DNA of 64,000 nucleotides from JBCCGL01 sp039029275 (GTDB lineage: Bacteria; Pseudomonadota; Gammaproteobacteria; JBCCGL01): the NCBI GenBank assembly GCA_039029275.1, contig JBCCGL010000012.1, positions 115,006 to 179,005 on the forward strand, read 5' to 3'. Position 1 is the stretch's first letter; every line of letters starts with the position of its first letter. Under the pieces are notes generated by a model. The model saw only the letters and a program-made list of their open reading frames with translations, was not told the DNA's origin and did not search any database. Below are positions 1 to 7,842 of this stretch, piece by piece. Position numbers and translations under genes: made by a program.

Positions 1-418
1 TCTCCGCCAGATTCTCAAGTGAATCGACGAGGAAGTTGTGCTTAACACACGGGCGAGTTACGCCAACGCAGTCGACTTCCTGAAATGCGTCACTGCCGAT
101 GTATTTGCTTGGTACCTGTCCGGTGATCACCACCATGGGGATAGAGTCGAGATGCGCGGTCGCAATGCCCGTCACGGCGTTTGTCGCACCAGGTCCTGAT
201 GTCACCAACACCACGCCCGGCTTGCCGGTTGCACGCGCGTAACCGTCTGCAGCATGGGTCGCACCCTGCTCATGACGCACGAGAATGTGTTTAACGTCGT
301 CCTGCTTGTACAGCGCATCGTAAATATGCAGTACAGCGCCGCCCGGATATCCGAAGATGAATTCAACACCTTCTTCCTTCAGCGACTGAACGAGTATCTC
401 GCCCCCCGATAACTCCAC
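1..418 (-). CDS. ilvI: Acetolactate synthase large subunit, N-terminal part (runs off the window)
   Basis: The first 139 codons of the thiamine-diphosphate enzyme that makes acetolactate in valine/leucine/isoleucine synthesis; the rest lies beyond base 1. The translation has the family's opening (MELSGGEILVQSLKEEGV), the FGYPGGAVL segment, the cofactor-side glutamate in LVRHEQGATHAADGYAR and the VTSGPGATN segment. The start is read as GTG at 418-416 because no in-frame ATG exists and a G-rich Shine-Dalgarno (GGGGGG) lies just upstream. A terminator-like hairpin sits in the leader, so attenuation is likely. IlvB and IlvG isozymes look alike over this part, so the symbol is a best guess; the family call is secure. 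Confidence 0.9.
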   Translation of the reverse strand, partial: MELSGGEILVQSLKEEGVEFIFGYPGGAVLHIYDALYKQDDVKHILVRHEQGATHAADGYARATGKPGVVLVTSGPGATNAVTGIATAHLDSIPMVVITGQVPSKYIGSDAFQEVDCVGVTRPCVKHNFLVDSLENLAE

Positions 419-460
419 AATATTCCCCCCGACATCAGAGTGCCGTATTCTGTTGGTAAC

Positions 461-500
461 AAGAAAAAACGCACGATCTCGCGAGAAATCGCGCGTTTTT
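461..500 (-). terminator. Terminator-like hairpin in the ilv leader (possible attenuator)
   Basis: On the minus strand a stem (arms 500-488 and 477-465, one mismatch, loop containing CTCGCGAG) is followed by TTTTTTCTT. It lies about 45 bases upstream of the acetolactate synthase start and downstream of any promoter for that gene. The nearest plus-strand gene is divergent, so the hairpin terminates nothing on that strand. This is the position expected of a transcription attenuator. A 24-codon GTG reading frame (578-504, minus) ends directly before the hairpin, but it is not rich in branched-chain codons. Confidence 0.6.
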
Positions 501-667
501 GAGTCAGCGCGGTAGTTTAATACGAAACTGCTCCAAATTACACGCTGAGACTGGCCCGAATAAACGTTTACGACTCACCTTGAAAGCTGAAAAAGTGGTA
601 AGCGCAAGTCAATCAAAAACTATCGTATCCTCTCGCTTATGCGAAAACCTACACACAACAAAAAGCT

Positions 668-2146
668 ATGACGAACCCAGCCGTTGACCTGGCAGCTTTG
701 GGCTGGTGGAAGACCCTGAAGAAATCACTTCTAACAGGCGTGATTGCGACAACCCTCAGTGCCGCCGGCGCAAACACTTCGCTTCCAAAATTGGGCGATC
801 CTTCAGAGCGCACGCTGTCACCGGCAAAATCCCGAGCGATTGGTCAGGGATTCTTTCGTCAGGTTCGTCAACAGCCGAACTACATCGCCGACCCCGTCGT
901 GAATCACTATATCAACGCGCTCGGTGACCATATGGTCGATAGCAACGATCTTGGCAATCAGTCCTTCACTTTTTTCGTGCTCGACAACCCCACGATCAAC
1001 GCCTTCGCCGTGCCTGGCGGGTACATCGGTTTTTATCGCGGGCTGATTCAGCTCACGCAAAACGAGAGTCAGCTGGTCAGCGTGATGGCGCATGAGATCG
1101 CCCACGTGACACAGCGACACCTGGCGCGTATCTATGCGAAACAGGAAGACGTGTCGGTCGCGACATTTGCCGCCGTCCTCGCTGGAATTCTTGCGAGCGC
1201 TCAGGGCAACTCACAGGTCGGGAGCGCTGCGATCTACGCCGGGATTGCCGGCAGCGCGCAAAGTCAGATCACGTTTACCCGTGAGCACGAACTTGAGGCC
1301 GACCGCATAGGCATACAACTGATGGCACGCAGTCGCTACAACGTTCAAGGCGTATCCGAGATGTTCAGCCTGATGCAACGGGCCACGGTGCAACGCGAGG
1401 ATGAGCAGCTCGAGTTTTTGCGCACGCACCCGCTTTCGTCACGACGCGTGGCTGAGGCGCAGAACTTCGCCCGCACGCAAGATAACTCCAGCGCGGTGAC
1501 AGATTCCCTCAATTATCAGCTGGTCAAGGCTCGACTGAAGGTGCTTGGCAGCGCTAATCCTGCACAATTGTTGCGCAGTACCGAGCAGGACATCGTCACG
1601 CGCGAACCGACGGACACTGAACTTTACGTGATGGCATTTAGTCATCAGCGACTCGAACAACACAGCGAGGCATCGCAACTCGCAGCTCAGCTGCTGCAGC
1701 GACACCCCGATTCAGTTTACGCGCAACTGCTCAAGGTCAGCAGCGAGATATCGCTCGGCGAGCACGAGAATGCCCACGCAACCATGCGCGAGCTGCACGC
1801 TAACTTTCCGGACCACTATCCGGTGCTGGTGCTGCAGGACGAATTGCTGCAGCAAACCAAACAACACCAACAGGCTATCGAAATCTGGCAAGACTACTTG
1901 TTTAACCATCCGAAACCTGACACTGATGCGTACAGACTGCTCGCCGCGCAGCAAAAAGCAAGCGGGGAGACGGCCGCCAGCCGCACCAGTTTATCGTCTT
2001 ACTTTCTCGCCCTCGGCGACCGCTCCGCCGCCCACCACCAGCTCACTCTGGCACTGAAAGATCCGAACATCAGCGAAAGTCAAAAACAACAGGTGCAAGC
2101 GCGCATCGACGAATTGACGCGAGAGCGTGACAGCGAATCGGAGTAA
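668..2146 (+). CDS. bepA: M48 family metalloprotease with TPR tail, BepA-like
   Basis: Periplasmic zinc protease/chaperone of the BepA (YfgC) type, which in E. coli helps assemble or degrade outer-membrane proteins such as LptD. Visible features: an N-terminal signal sequence (hydrophobic stretch about residues 18-35, after WWKTLKKS), the zinc motif H142EIAH146, the third-ligand region ELEADRIG around residue 210, and a C-terminal half made of TPR-like helices (about 290-480). 492 aa is close to the family length. The upstream ribosome site is weak. The gene stands alone, divergent from the acetolactate synthase gene. The family call is firm; the exact orthology to BepA is inferred from the M48 plus TPR architecture. 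Confidence 0.88.
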   Translation: MTNPAVDLAALGWWKTLKKSLLTGVIATTLSAAGANTSLPKLGDPSERTLSPAKSRAIGQGFFRQVRQQPNYIADPVVNHYINALGDHMVDSNDLGNQSFTFFVLDNPTINAFAVPGGYIGFYRGLIQLTQNESQLVSVMAHEIAHVTQRHLARIYAKQEDVSVATFAAVLAGILASAQGNSQVGSAAIYAGIAGSAQSQITFTREHELEADRIGIQLMARSRYNVQGVSEMFSLMQRATVQREDEQLEFLRTHPLSSRRVAEAQNFARTQDNSSAVTDSLNYQLVKARLKVLGSANPAQLLRSTEQDIVTREPTDTELYVMAFSHQRLEQHSEASQLAAQLLQRHPDSVYAQLLKVSSEISLGEHENAHATMRELHANFPDHYPVLVLQDELLQQTKQHQQAIEIWQDYLFNHPKPDTDAYRLLAAQQKASGETAASRTSLSSYFLALGDRSAAHHQLTLALKDPNISESQKQQVQARIDELTRERDSESE

Positions 2147-2221
2147 TTGAGTAAACCCCGCGAGGTCAACTATCGCAGATATCCGCCGATAGCTTAGGCA
2201 TACCGTAAGCGAGGTTGCTGG

Positions 2222-2749
2222 ATGAAAAACACGCGTCGAGAGTTTTTACAATCATCGGCCGTATTTGCTGGCGCGTGCGCGCTGGCGCCGGGCGTATTGC
2301 TCAATCCCGCGCAGGCGACACCGAGCCGATGGCCCATCGATGCCTTCTCAACGCCTTCGATGAACGAGGCAATCAGTCTCGCCTTGGGAAGCGAAATGGG
2401 TGCGCCGAGCGATGATGTCATGATCGAGGCGCCTGCTTACATCAAAGATACCGAGGTAGTTGAAGTCACCATTTCGACTACCTTACCCGGTGTGGATGCA
2501 ATAGCGCTGTTGGTCGCAAACCAACCCTTGCCATTAGCGGCGGTCTACCACTTACCGCAGCGACAAGAACCTCAAGTGACAACACGCGTGGACTTCTACG
2601 AGAGCGGCGATTTAATAGCGGTAGTGCGCGCTGAAAATCGACTGTACTCCAACTACCGCCGAGTTGTGGTGACCGATTTTAAAGAGCCGGAGCTGTATGA
2701 CCCGTTTGATGATCTTGTGGAAGATGGGATTCTGGAGCTGGTTGAGTAA
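2222..2749 (+). CDS. soxY: SoxY-like sulfur-carrier protein lacking the C-terminal cysteine arm
   Basis: A 175-aa exported protein with the fold signature of SoxY, the periplasmic carrier that holds sulfur intermediates on a cysteine during thiosulfate oxidation. A twin-arginine signal (TRREFLQSS) at residues 4-12 and an AQA-type cleavage site are visible. Canonical SoxY ends in GGCGG; this protein instead ends in EDGILELVE, and its mature part contains no cysteine at all. It is followed 5 bases later by soxZ, so the pair is translationally linked. There are no soxABCD genes nearby. A good ribosome site (GCGAGG) precedes the ATG. The fold assignment is likely; a sulfur-carrying function is doubtful. 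Confidence 0.72.
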   Translation: MKNTRREFLQSSAVFAGACALAPGVLLNPAQATPSRWPIDAFSTPSMNEAISLALGSEMGAPSDDVMIEAPAYIKDTEVVEVTISTTLPGVDAIALLVANQPLPLAAVYHLPQRQEPQVTTRVDFYESGDLIAVVRAENRLYSNYRRVVVTDFKEPELYDPFDDLVEDGILELVE

Positions 2750-2754
2750 ACCTG

Positions 2755-3063
2755 ATGAAAACCAAACTGCGCGCAAAGTTAGTTGGCAACACAGTCGAGG
2801 CAATGGTGCTGATCAATCACCCCATGGAATCAGGGTTTAAAAAGCCGTTCAGTTTTGAACGTCCGGCGCGCTGTCACCATATCACCGAAATTAAAGCGAT
2901 TCACAACGGCCATATTGTGTTTGCCGCTCATTGGGGCGGGCCGATCGCGCGAAATCCCTATCTTAGCTTTCGCTTTAAGGACGCGAAGCGTGGAGACACG
3001 CTCACGCTTCACTGGATAGATAATGGCGGTGCGATCGAAGAAACCCGCACCGTCATTAGTTAA
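2755..3063 (+). CDS. soxZ: SoxZ sulfur-carrier partner
   Basis: A 102-aa protein matching SoxZ, the immunoglobulin-like partner of SoxY. Landmarks are the opening KLRAKLVGNTVEAMVLINHPMESG, split by family convention as KxRA then HPMESG, and the segment ARNPYLSFRF. It has no signal peptide, as is normal for SoxZ, which is exported with SoxY through the Tat system. It directly follows the soxY-like gene, consistent with a two-gene unit. It converges on pckA, with only five bases between the stop codons. Because the partner lacks its reactive cysteine, the pair may bind a ligand or protein rather than ferry sulfur; that is inference. Confidence 0.82.
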   Translation: MKTKLRAKLVGNTVEAMVLINHPMESGFKKPFSFERPARCHHITEIKAIHNGHIVFAAHWGGPIARNPYLSFRFKDAKRGDTLTLHWIDNGGAIEETRTVIS

Positions 3064-3068
3064 ACGCG

Positions 3069-4694
3069 CTAAAGCTGCGGGCCGGCAGCAACCAGTGCCT
3101 GCCCTTCATCGGTATCGGTATATTTCTCGAAATTATCAATGAACAGTTGCGCTAGGTTACGCGCTTTGGATTCCCATAGGCTGGGATCACTGTAGGTACC
3201 GCGCGGGTCTAGGATTTCACTGTCGACACCCGGCAGAGCCGTCGGCACCACAAGGTTGAAGTACGGAATCGTCGTTGTGTCGGCGTCGTCGAGATCGCCA
3301 TTGAGAATTGCGTGAATAATGCCGCGCGTATCCTGAATCGAAATTCTATTACCCGAGCCGTTCCAACCCGTGTTTACAAGGTACGCCTGTGCGCCAGCGG
3401 CCTCCATACGCTTGACGAGCTGCTCGCCGTATTGAGTTGGATGCAATGTCAGGAAGGCGTTGCCAAAGCACGCAGAGAATGTTGGCGTTGGCTCGGTCAC
3501 ACCGCGCTCGGTACCGGCCAGTTTCGCGGTAAAGCCCGAGAGAAAATGGTACTTGGTCTGCTCCGGTGTGAGCCTTGATACTGGCGGTAAAACACCGAAA
3601 GCGTCAGCAGACAAAAAGATCACTTTCTTTGCATGGCCCGCTTTTGACACCGGTTTAACGATGTTGTCGATGTGAAAAATCGGGTATGACACGCGCGTGT
3701 TTTCGGTTTTTGAGCCGTCGTTGAAATCGATCACACCGTTTGCATCAACAACAACATTCTCCAGCAACGCATCGCGCTTGATCGCGCGGTAAATATCTGG
3801 CTCAGCCTCTTCGCTCAGGTTGATGGTTTTAGCGTAGCAACCACCTTCAAAGTTAAAAATACCGTCATCGTCCCAGCCGTGCTCATCGTCGCCAATCAGC
3901 TCGCGTTCGGGGTCGGTCGAAAGCGTTGTCTTCCCGGTGCCGGAAAGACCAAAAAAGACCGCGACATCACCGTCTGCACCGACATTTGCCGAGCAATGCA
4001 TCGAGGCCATGCCTTTGAGCGGGAGCAGATAGTTCATCACCGCGAACATACCTTTTTTCATTTCGCCGCCGTACCAGGTACCGCCGATCAACTGCATTTT
4101 CTCGGTGAGGTTAAAGGCGACAAAATTCTCGGAGTTAAGCCCTTGCGCTTCCCAGTCCGGATTAATCGTTTTGGCACCGTTCATCACGACAAAATCGGGG
4201 GTGTAGCTCTGCAACTCATCCTCAGTGGGGCGAATAAACATATTGGTGACGAAGTGCGCCTGCCAGGCGACTTCGGTGATAAATCGAACGCTCAAACGCG
4301 TGTCCGGGTTGGCGCCGCAGTAGGTATCAACCACAAACAAGCGCTTACCCGAAAGCTGTCGCACCACCAATTTTTTGAGGTGACCCCAGACGTCTGGTGA
4401 TATGGGTTTGTTGTCATTTTTGCCTTGATCCGACCACCACAGCGTGTCCCGGGTTGTGTCATCGCGCACGATGTACTTGTCGTTGGGCGAACGCCCGGTA
4501 AAAACACCCGTGTCGACCGCCACAGCACCAGACTCGGTAACAACAGCACGTTCAAAACCCGCCAGCCCATCTCGGGTTTCTTCTTGGTAAAGCGTATCAA
4601 ATGAGGGGTTGTGAACGATGCTTGCGGGGTTTTCGATCCCCCAGGGGGACAGGTCAAGGGGGTTGTCTGTGCGCAGCGAGGCAACAGATGCCAT
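3069..4694 (-). CDS. pckA: Phosphoenolpyruvate carboxykinase (ATP)
   Basis: Gluconeogenic enzyme converting oxaloacetate and ATP to phosphoenolpyruvate, CO2 and ADP. The phosphate-binding loop GLSGTGKTTLS, the metal/ATP segment LIGDDEHGWDD and the substrate region TAKLAGTERGVTEP are all present. 541 aa is the normal length for the ATP-dependent class. The ATG at 4694 is preferred over a TTG six bases upstream because GGAG lies seven bases before the ATG. It is a single-gene unit. With the pyk, pgk, gap and class I aldolase genes elsewhere in the window it covers both directions of lower glycolysis. Confidence 0.97.
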   Translation of the reverse strand: MASVASLRTDNPLDLSPWGIENPASIVHNPSFDTLYQEETRDGLAGFERAVVTESGAVAVDTGVFTGRSPNDKYIVRDDTTRDTLWWSDQGKNDNKPISPDVWGHLKKLVVRQLSGKRLFVVDTYCGANPDTRLSVRFITEVAWQAHFVTNMFIRPTEDELQSYTPDFVVMNGAKTINPDWEAQGLNSENFVAFNLTEKMQLIGGTWYGGEMKKGMFAVMNYLLPLKGMASMHCSANVGADGDVAVFFGLSGTGKTTLSTDPERELIGDDEHGWDDDGIFNFEGGCYAKTINLSEEAEPDIYRAIKRDALLENVVVDANGVIDFNDGSKTENTRVSYPIFHIDNIVKPVSKAGHAKKVIFLSADAFGVLPPVSRLTPEQTKYHFLSGFTAKLAGTERGVTEPTPTFSACFGNAFLTLHPTQYGEQLVKRMEAAGAQAYLVNTGWNGSGNRISIQDTRGIIHAILNGDLDDADTTTIPYFNLVVPTALPGVDSEILDPRGTYSDPSLWESKARNLAQLFIDNFEKYTDTDEGQALVAAGPQL

Positions 4695-4845
4695 GATCAA
4701 ACTCCGATTAATATGAATATTGAAACCTTAGAACGATTCAAAACATCATACAATGCTTATCGTCACAATTAGAAAAACGTAATGGTCCGAAAGCAGACCT
4801 GATCGCCAGGTTTATACTTGCGGTGGAAGAATTCCGGCTTACGTT

Positions 4846-5298
4846 TTAGCCCGCAACGTCGAGCTGATAGGTTCGCCAGTGGGTCGGCGATGAGAGCCTG
4901 TCATACACTGCGCGCCCGCGATAGTTATCTTCAGCGGTGATCCATCGAACGAACGGCCAATCGTTGTCCTTTGCAGCCGCAGCCAGTGCATCAAACATGA
5001 CCTCGACTGCCCCTTCCCCTCGACTTTCCGGGCGTATAAACAAATCGTCCAAAAAGCCAACCTTCTTGCCACGAAGCGGCGATGCCATTTCACGAAAGTG
5101 CATCAAGCCAATCAGATCTCCCTGAGCATCCTCTACAACCAGGCAATGAAACGACTCGGACTCGTCGAATATCCACCCCCAGACCGTATTGAGGATCGCG
5201 TCGTTCATTGGCACTTTGTAAAATTCTGCGTAGCCATGATAAAGCTGTTCCCAGCCATTGCGATCGCCGTTTTGCAACTTGCGGATTGTAACGGTCAT
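4846..5298 (-). CDS. GNAT family N-acetyltransferase
   Basis: A 150-aa acetyl-CoA-dependent acyltransferase. The GNAT pattern is visible: an N-terminal TIRKLQNGDRNGWEQLY strand-helix, LIGLMHFR (motif B strand), and the acetyl-CoA-binding region FLDDLFIRPESRGEGAVEVM with R-x-x-G-x-G/A, then the C-terminal WITAEDNYRGRAVYDRL. The start codon overlaps the stop of the upstream PaiB-like gene by four bases (ATGA), so the two are translationally coupled. The substrate cannot be told. In Bacillus the paiA/paiB pair also combines an acetyltransferase with a PaiB protein, so a related small-amine detoxification role is possible but unproven. Confidence 0.85.
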   Translation of the reverse strand: MTVTIRKLQNGDRNGWEQLYHGYAEFYKVPMNDAILNTVWGWIFDESESFHCLVVEDAQGDLIGLMHFREMASPLRGKKVGFLDDLFIRPESRGEGAVEVMFDALAAAAKDNDWPFVRWITAEDNYRGRAVYDRLSSPTHWRTYQLDVAG

Positions 5299-5918
5299 TT
5301 TAGTTTTTCCTCATTATTTCCGAGCCCTAGCCCGGTTTGTTTCATGTACTCGTTCAGCATTCGGTCGTCGAGTCGATCACTGCTGGCGAGAGCTTTGGAA
5401 ACGCCACGCTGATCGCCACCCGAACGCAGCTGTCCAAGCTTTTGCTTGCCTTCAATTGACTCAATATCTATTTCAAAGCCGATAATCGCACGCTGCAACT
5501 TGGCTTGGTAGTCTGGCGTCACTATGTCGCGCGTCTCCAGCAGCGCGGGTTCAAAGTGCTGCAACATTTGATCGAGTGTCTCGGCCAGCATTTCGTCGCT
5601 GGTGAGTTTGACAGTCCCGTAGACATGAACCGCTGCGTAGTTCCACGTGGGCACTGCGGGCGAATCCGCGTACCACGATGGTGAGATGTAAGCATGCGGC
5701 CCGCTAAACACCGCGACGACGCGTTGCTCTTCGAGCTGCCGCCAGTGACGATTGGCGCGCGCGAAATGTCCCCGAAGGCGCGTGCAATCCTCGCTCAGCA
5801 CCAGCGGAAGATGTGTGACTTGCAAATCAGACGATGTCAGCACCGCAAAGCTATTCGAGGCGATAAAGGCCTCGCATTCGCTACGCTCGGCAATACCCAT
5901 GTTTGGCGGGATGTACAT
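5295..5918 (-). CDS. PaiB-like FMN-binding protein (putative negative regulator)
   Basis: A 207-aa protein of the PaiB / FMN-binding split-barrel group. Diagnostic segments are the opening MYIPPNM, HLPLVLSED, the HFARANRHW stretch, the flavin-binding VFSGPHAYISPSWY followed by VPTWNYAAVHVYG, and the C-terminal EGKQKLGQLRSGGDQRGV, all in the order seen in PaiB. In Bacillus, PaiB represses sporulation and protease genes, but many homologues are uncharacterised flavin proteins. It is the first gene of a two-gene unit with the GNAT gene (four-base overlap). The family is firm; a regulatory role here is inference. Confidence 0.85.
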   Translation of the reverse strand: MYIPPNMGIAERSECEAFIASNSFAVLTSSDLQVTHLPLVLSEDCTRLRGHFARANRHWRQLEEQRVVAVFSGPHAYISPSWYADSPAVPTWNYAAVHVYGTVKLTSDEMLAETLDQMLQHFEPALLETRDIVTPDYQAKLQRAIIGFEIDIESIEGKQKLGQLRSGGDQRGVSKALASSDRLDDRMLNEYMKQTGLGLGNNEEKLK

Positions 5919-6363
5919 AAGCGTGTATTCACTGTCGAAATTGAAAATCAGTGTACGTTACCCGGCGTACATCCATAGCGCCATTGTTGATTCACATTGG
6001 TGCCAGTATTGAATACGATGCTGGCTGCGCAAAAAAATGGGTGCTCGGACGACCACTGCTTTCGCAACCGGAATCATCGTGTTCTCGATTTGCCATTCGT
6101 CAACTTGCGTGAATGTTTGCGCGTTCAGGTCTGCAAGACAGTGATTGTGACTTATTAACGTTTGCACGAGAATATTGAACAGATTCATGAAATTGTCGTC
6201 CAAAGCCTTACGATATCGTGAAGATACAAATTTACTGTTACCAGCACGGTAAGATAGCACTCGGGTAACGGCTCAAGTCGCTTTGATCGAATGCCGATAC
6301 CTATCTGGAGGTCAAATCTTCAGAATTGCAGGCAGCAGTTTAACGGACGCATAACTTAACGAC
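5919..6363. other. Gene-free stretch between paiB-like and yiiX-like genes
   Basis: About 445 bases between two divergent genes. It should hold the promoters of both. A 100-codon open frame on the minus strand (6260-5958) is present, but its composition shows no recognisable domain or ribosome site and I do not call it a gene. No repeat or clear terminator was seen. Confidence 0.4.
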
Positions 6364-7374
6364 ATGATTGGCTGGATATCAAAACGCATTACGCGATGGC
6401 TAAATGCTGAGAAGTACACGGCGCTGATGCCGCCGTCTGATTTCGAACAGCTGAGCTACGAAATCCGCCCCTGCGATGTATTGCTGGTTGAAGGTTATTC
6501 TCACGTTAGCGAGGTGATCAAACACGTTACGTTGAGCGCGTGGACGCACGCCGCTATCTATATCGGGCGGCTGCACGATATCGACGACCCGGAACTGCGC
6601 GCCAAGGTCATCGAAAGTCTAAACGTGGAACCGGACGAGCAGCTACTGGTCGAGGCGATGCTTGGCGAGGGCACAATTATCCGCCCGCTGAGCTATTACC
6701 GTAACGATCATTTGCGCATATGCAGACCTAATCGTTTGGCTCGACAGGACGCGCAGCTTGTTCTTCGGTACGTGATTGAAAGGCTCGGCAGGGACTATGA
6801 CGTTCGACAGATATTTGACCTTCTTCGTTTTTTCATACCCTATGCAATCATGCCTCGAAAATGGCGGTCAACATTGTTCGAATCTGCTGCGGGTGAGTCT
6901 ACTAAAACGGTGTGTTCAACTTTGATCGGGCGCGCCTTTGCGTCCGTGCACTATCCGATTCTGCCTTCTCTGTCGCAAACTGAAGATGGGCAATTGCAGC
7001 TCATCCGCCACAACTCGAAGCTGTTGACGCCCAAGGACTTCGACTACTCGCCCTACTTTGATCTGATTAAGTATCCCGTCTTCCACTTCGATGAAATGGC
7101 GGTGTACAGAAAACTCCCCTGGAGCGAAGACAGCGTTATCTTCAGCGCCGACAGTAACTATGTGAGCATGCATATAGGCGATCATGACGCAGCAACGACG
7201 AACAAAAGTCGCAACGGTGAAGACAATGAACCGCTTGAGCTAACCACAGAAACTGCTGAACCCGATATGGGCGATTTCAACGGCGATAATCATCCCATTG
7301 CAGAACAGGAAGAATCGCAACTCATACCCGATGACCCGGAAGGTGCAGAACCCGCACGTAAGGCAGTGATTTAA
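6364..7374 (+). CDS. YiiX/YebB-like permuted NlpC/P60 cysteine hydrolase
   Basis: A 336-aa protein of the YiiX-type permuted NlpC/P60 group (papain-like amidases with circularly permuted catalytic order). Seen: IRPCDVLLVEGYSHVSEVIK then TLSAWTHAAIYIG (catalytic histidine region, residues about 40-65), a glutamate in LLVEAMLGEGTIIRP, and a later KTVCSTLIGRAF (about residue 180) carrying the candidate catalytic cysteine. The order histidine first and cysteine later marks the permuted class. The last about 60 residues are acidic and low-complexity. There is no clear signal peptide or Shine-Dalgarno. The substrate is unknown; peptidoglycan or lipid-linked amides are typical suggestions for the family. 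Confidence 0.72.
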   Translation: MIGWISKRITRWLNAEKYTALMPPSDFEQLSYEIRPCDVLLVEGYSHVSEVIKHVTLSAWTHAAIYIGRLHDIDDPELRAKVIESLNVEPDEQLLVEAMLGEGTIIRPLSYYRNDHLRICRPNRLARQDAQLVLRYVIERLGRDYDVRQIFDLLRFFIPYAIMPRKWRSTLFESAAGESTKTVCSTLIGRAFASVHYPILPSLSQTEDGQLQLIRHNSKLLTPKDFDYSPYFDLIKYPVFHFDEMAVYRKLPWSEDSVIFSADSNYVSMHIGDHDAATTNKSRNGEDNEPLELTTETAEPDMGDFNGDNHPIAEQEESQLIPDDPEGAEPARKAVI

Positions 7375-7382
7375 CTCACCGA

Positions 7383-7835
7383 ATAATTCGTCTCTACAGT
7401 AACTCTAACCGGGACGGCAAGGATGAAATGTGGATAGGCGCGCCGGGTTGGGCATCAAGCAACATAAATGAGGTGAAAGTTCGCGACTACGATCTGCTGA
7501 CACGTATTGATCCAGTCCGCGCGGAGGAAAGCGTAAAAACCGCACGCGATTTGGTACACGTTTGATGTGTTTACACTATCAGACCCGACCAAAGATCCAG
7601 CCAAGTGCGATATTTTGCAACCGTCCGATTCGCCTGACTGGTACAACGAGTCGAGGCGACGCTTCATGAGGATGGATTGGAATCAAGCGGTCGACGGATT
7701 TCATCCAACTGGTTTCTACATTACCACGATGATCCGCGTTGTGAAGAATGTGCGCACGCTGTGCGCTTTGAAAAGCTCGCTCTATTTAATGCAACCTTGT
7801 TTGATTATCTTTGTAGTTGATCGGGTCACATCAAT
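7383..7835 (+). pseudogene. Decayed reading frame of unknown family
   Basis: No intact gene fits here, but protein-like text continues across three frames. Frame one (from 7383) reads RLYSNSNRDGKDEMWIGAPG and on to VKTARDLVHV, stopping at 7564. Another frame then carries FDVFTLSDPTKDPAKCDIL to DGFHPTG (about 7561-7710). A third picks up WFLHYHDDPRCEECAHAVRF and ends near LFNATLFDYL (about 7800). Joined, they give one plausible globular protein of about 140 residues, best explained by two indels in a former gene. There is no start codon or ribosome site. I do not recognise the family. The joins are judged by eye, so moderate confidence only. Confidence 0.4.
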
Positions 7836-7842
7836 CACCCCG

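Noticed and set aside
3879..4400. 173-codon open frame on the plus strand
   Set aside because: It is antisense to pckA, whose motifs and codon pattern are unmistakable; no family resemblance or ribosome site.
5958..6260. 100-codon frame on the minus strand in the 5.9-6.4 kb gap
   Set aside because: No ribosome site, no recognisable domain, and no operon partner; kept only as an intergenic note.
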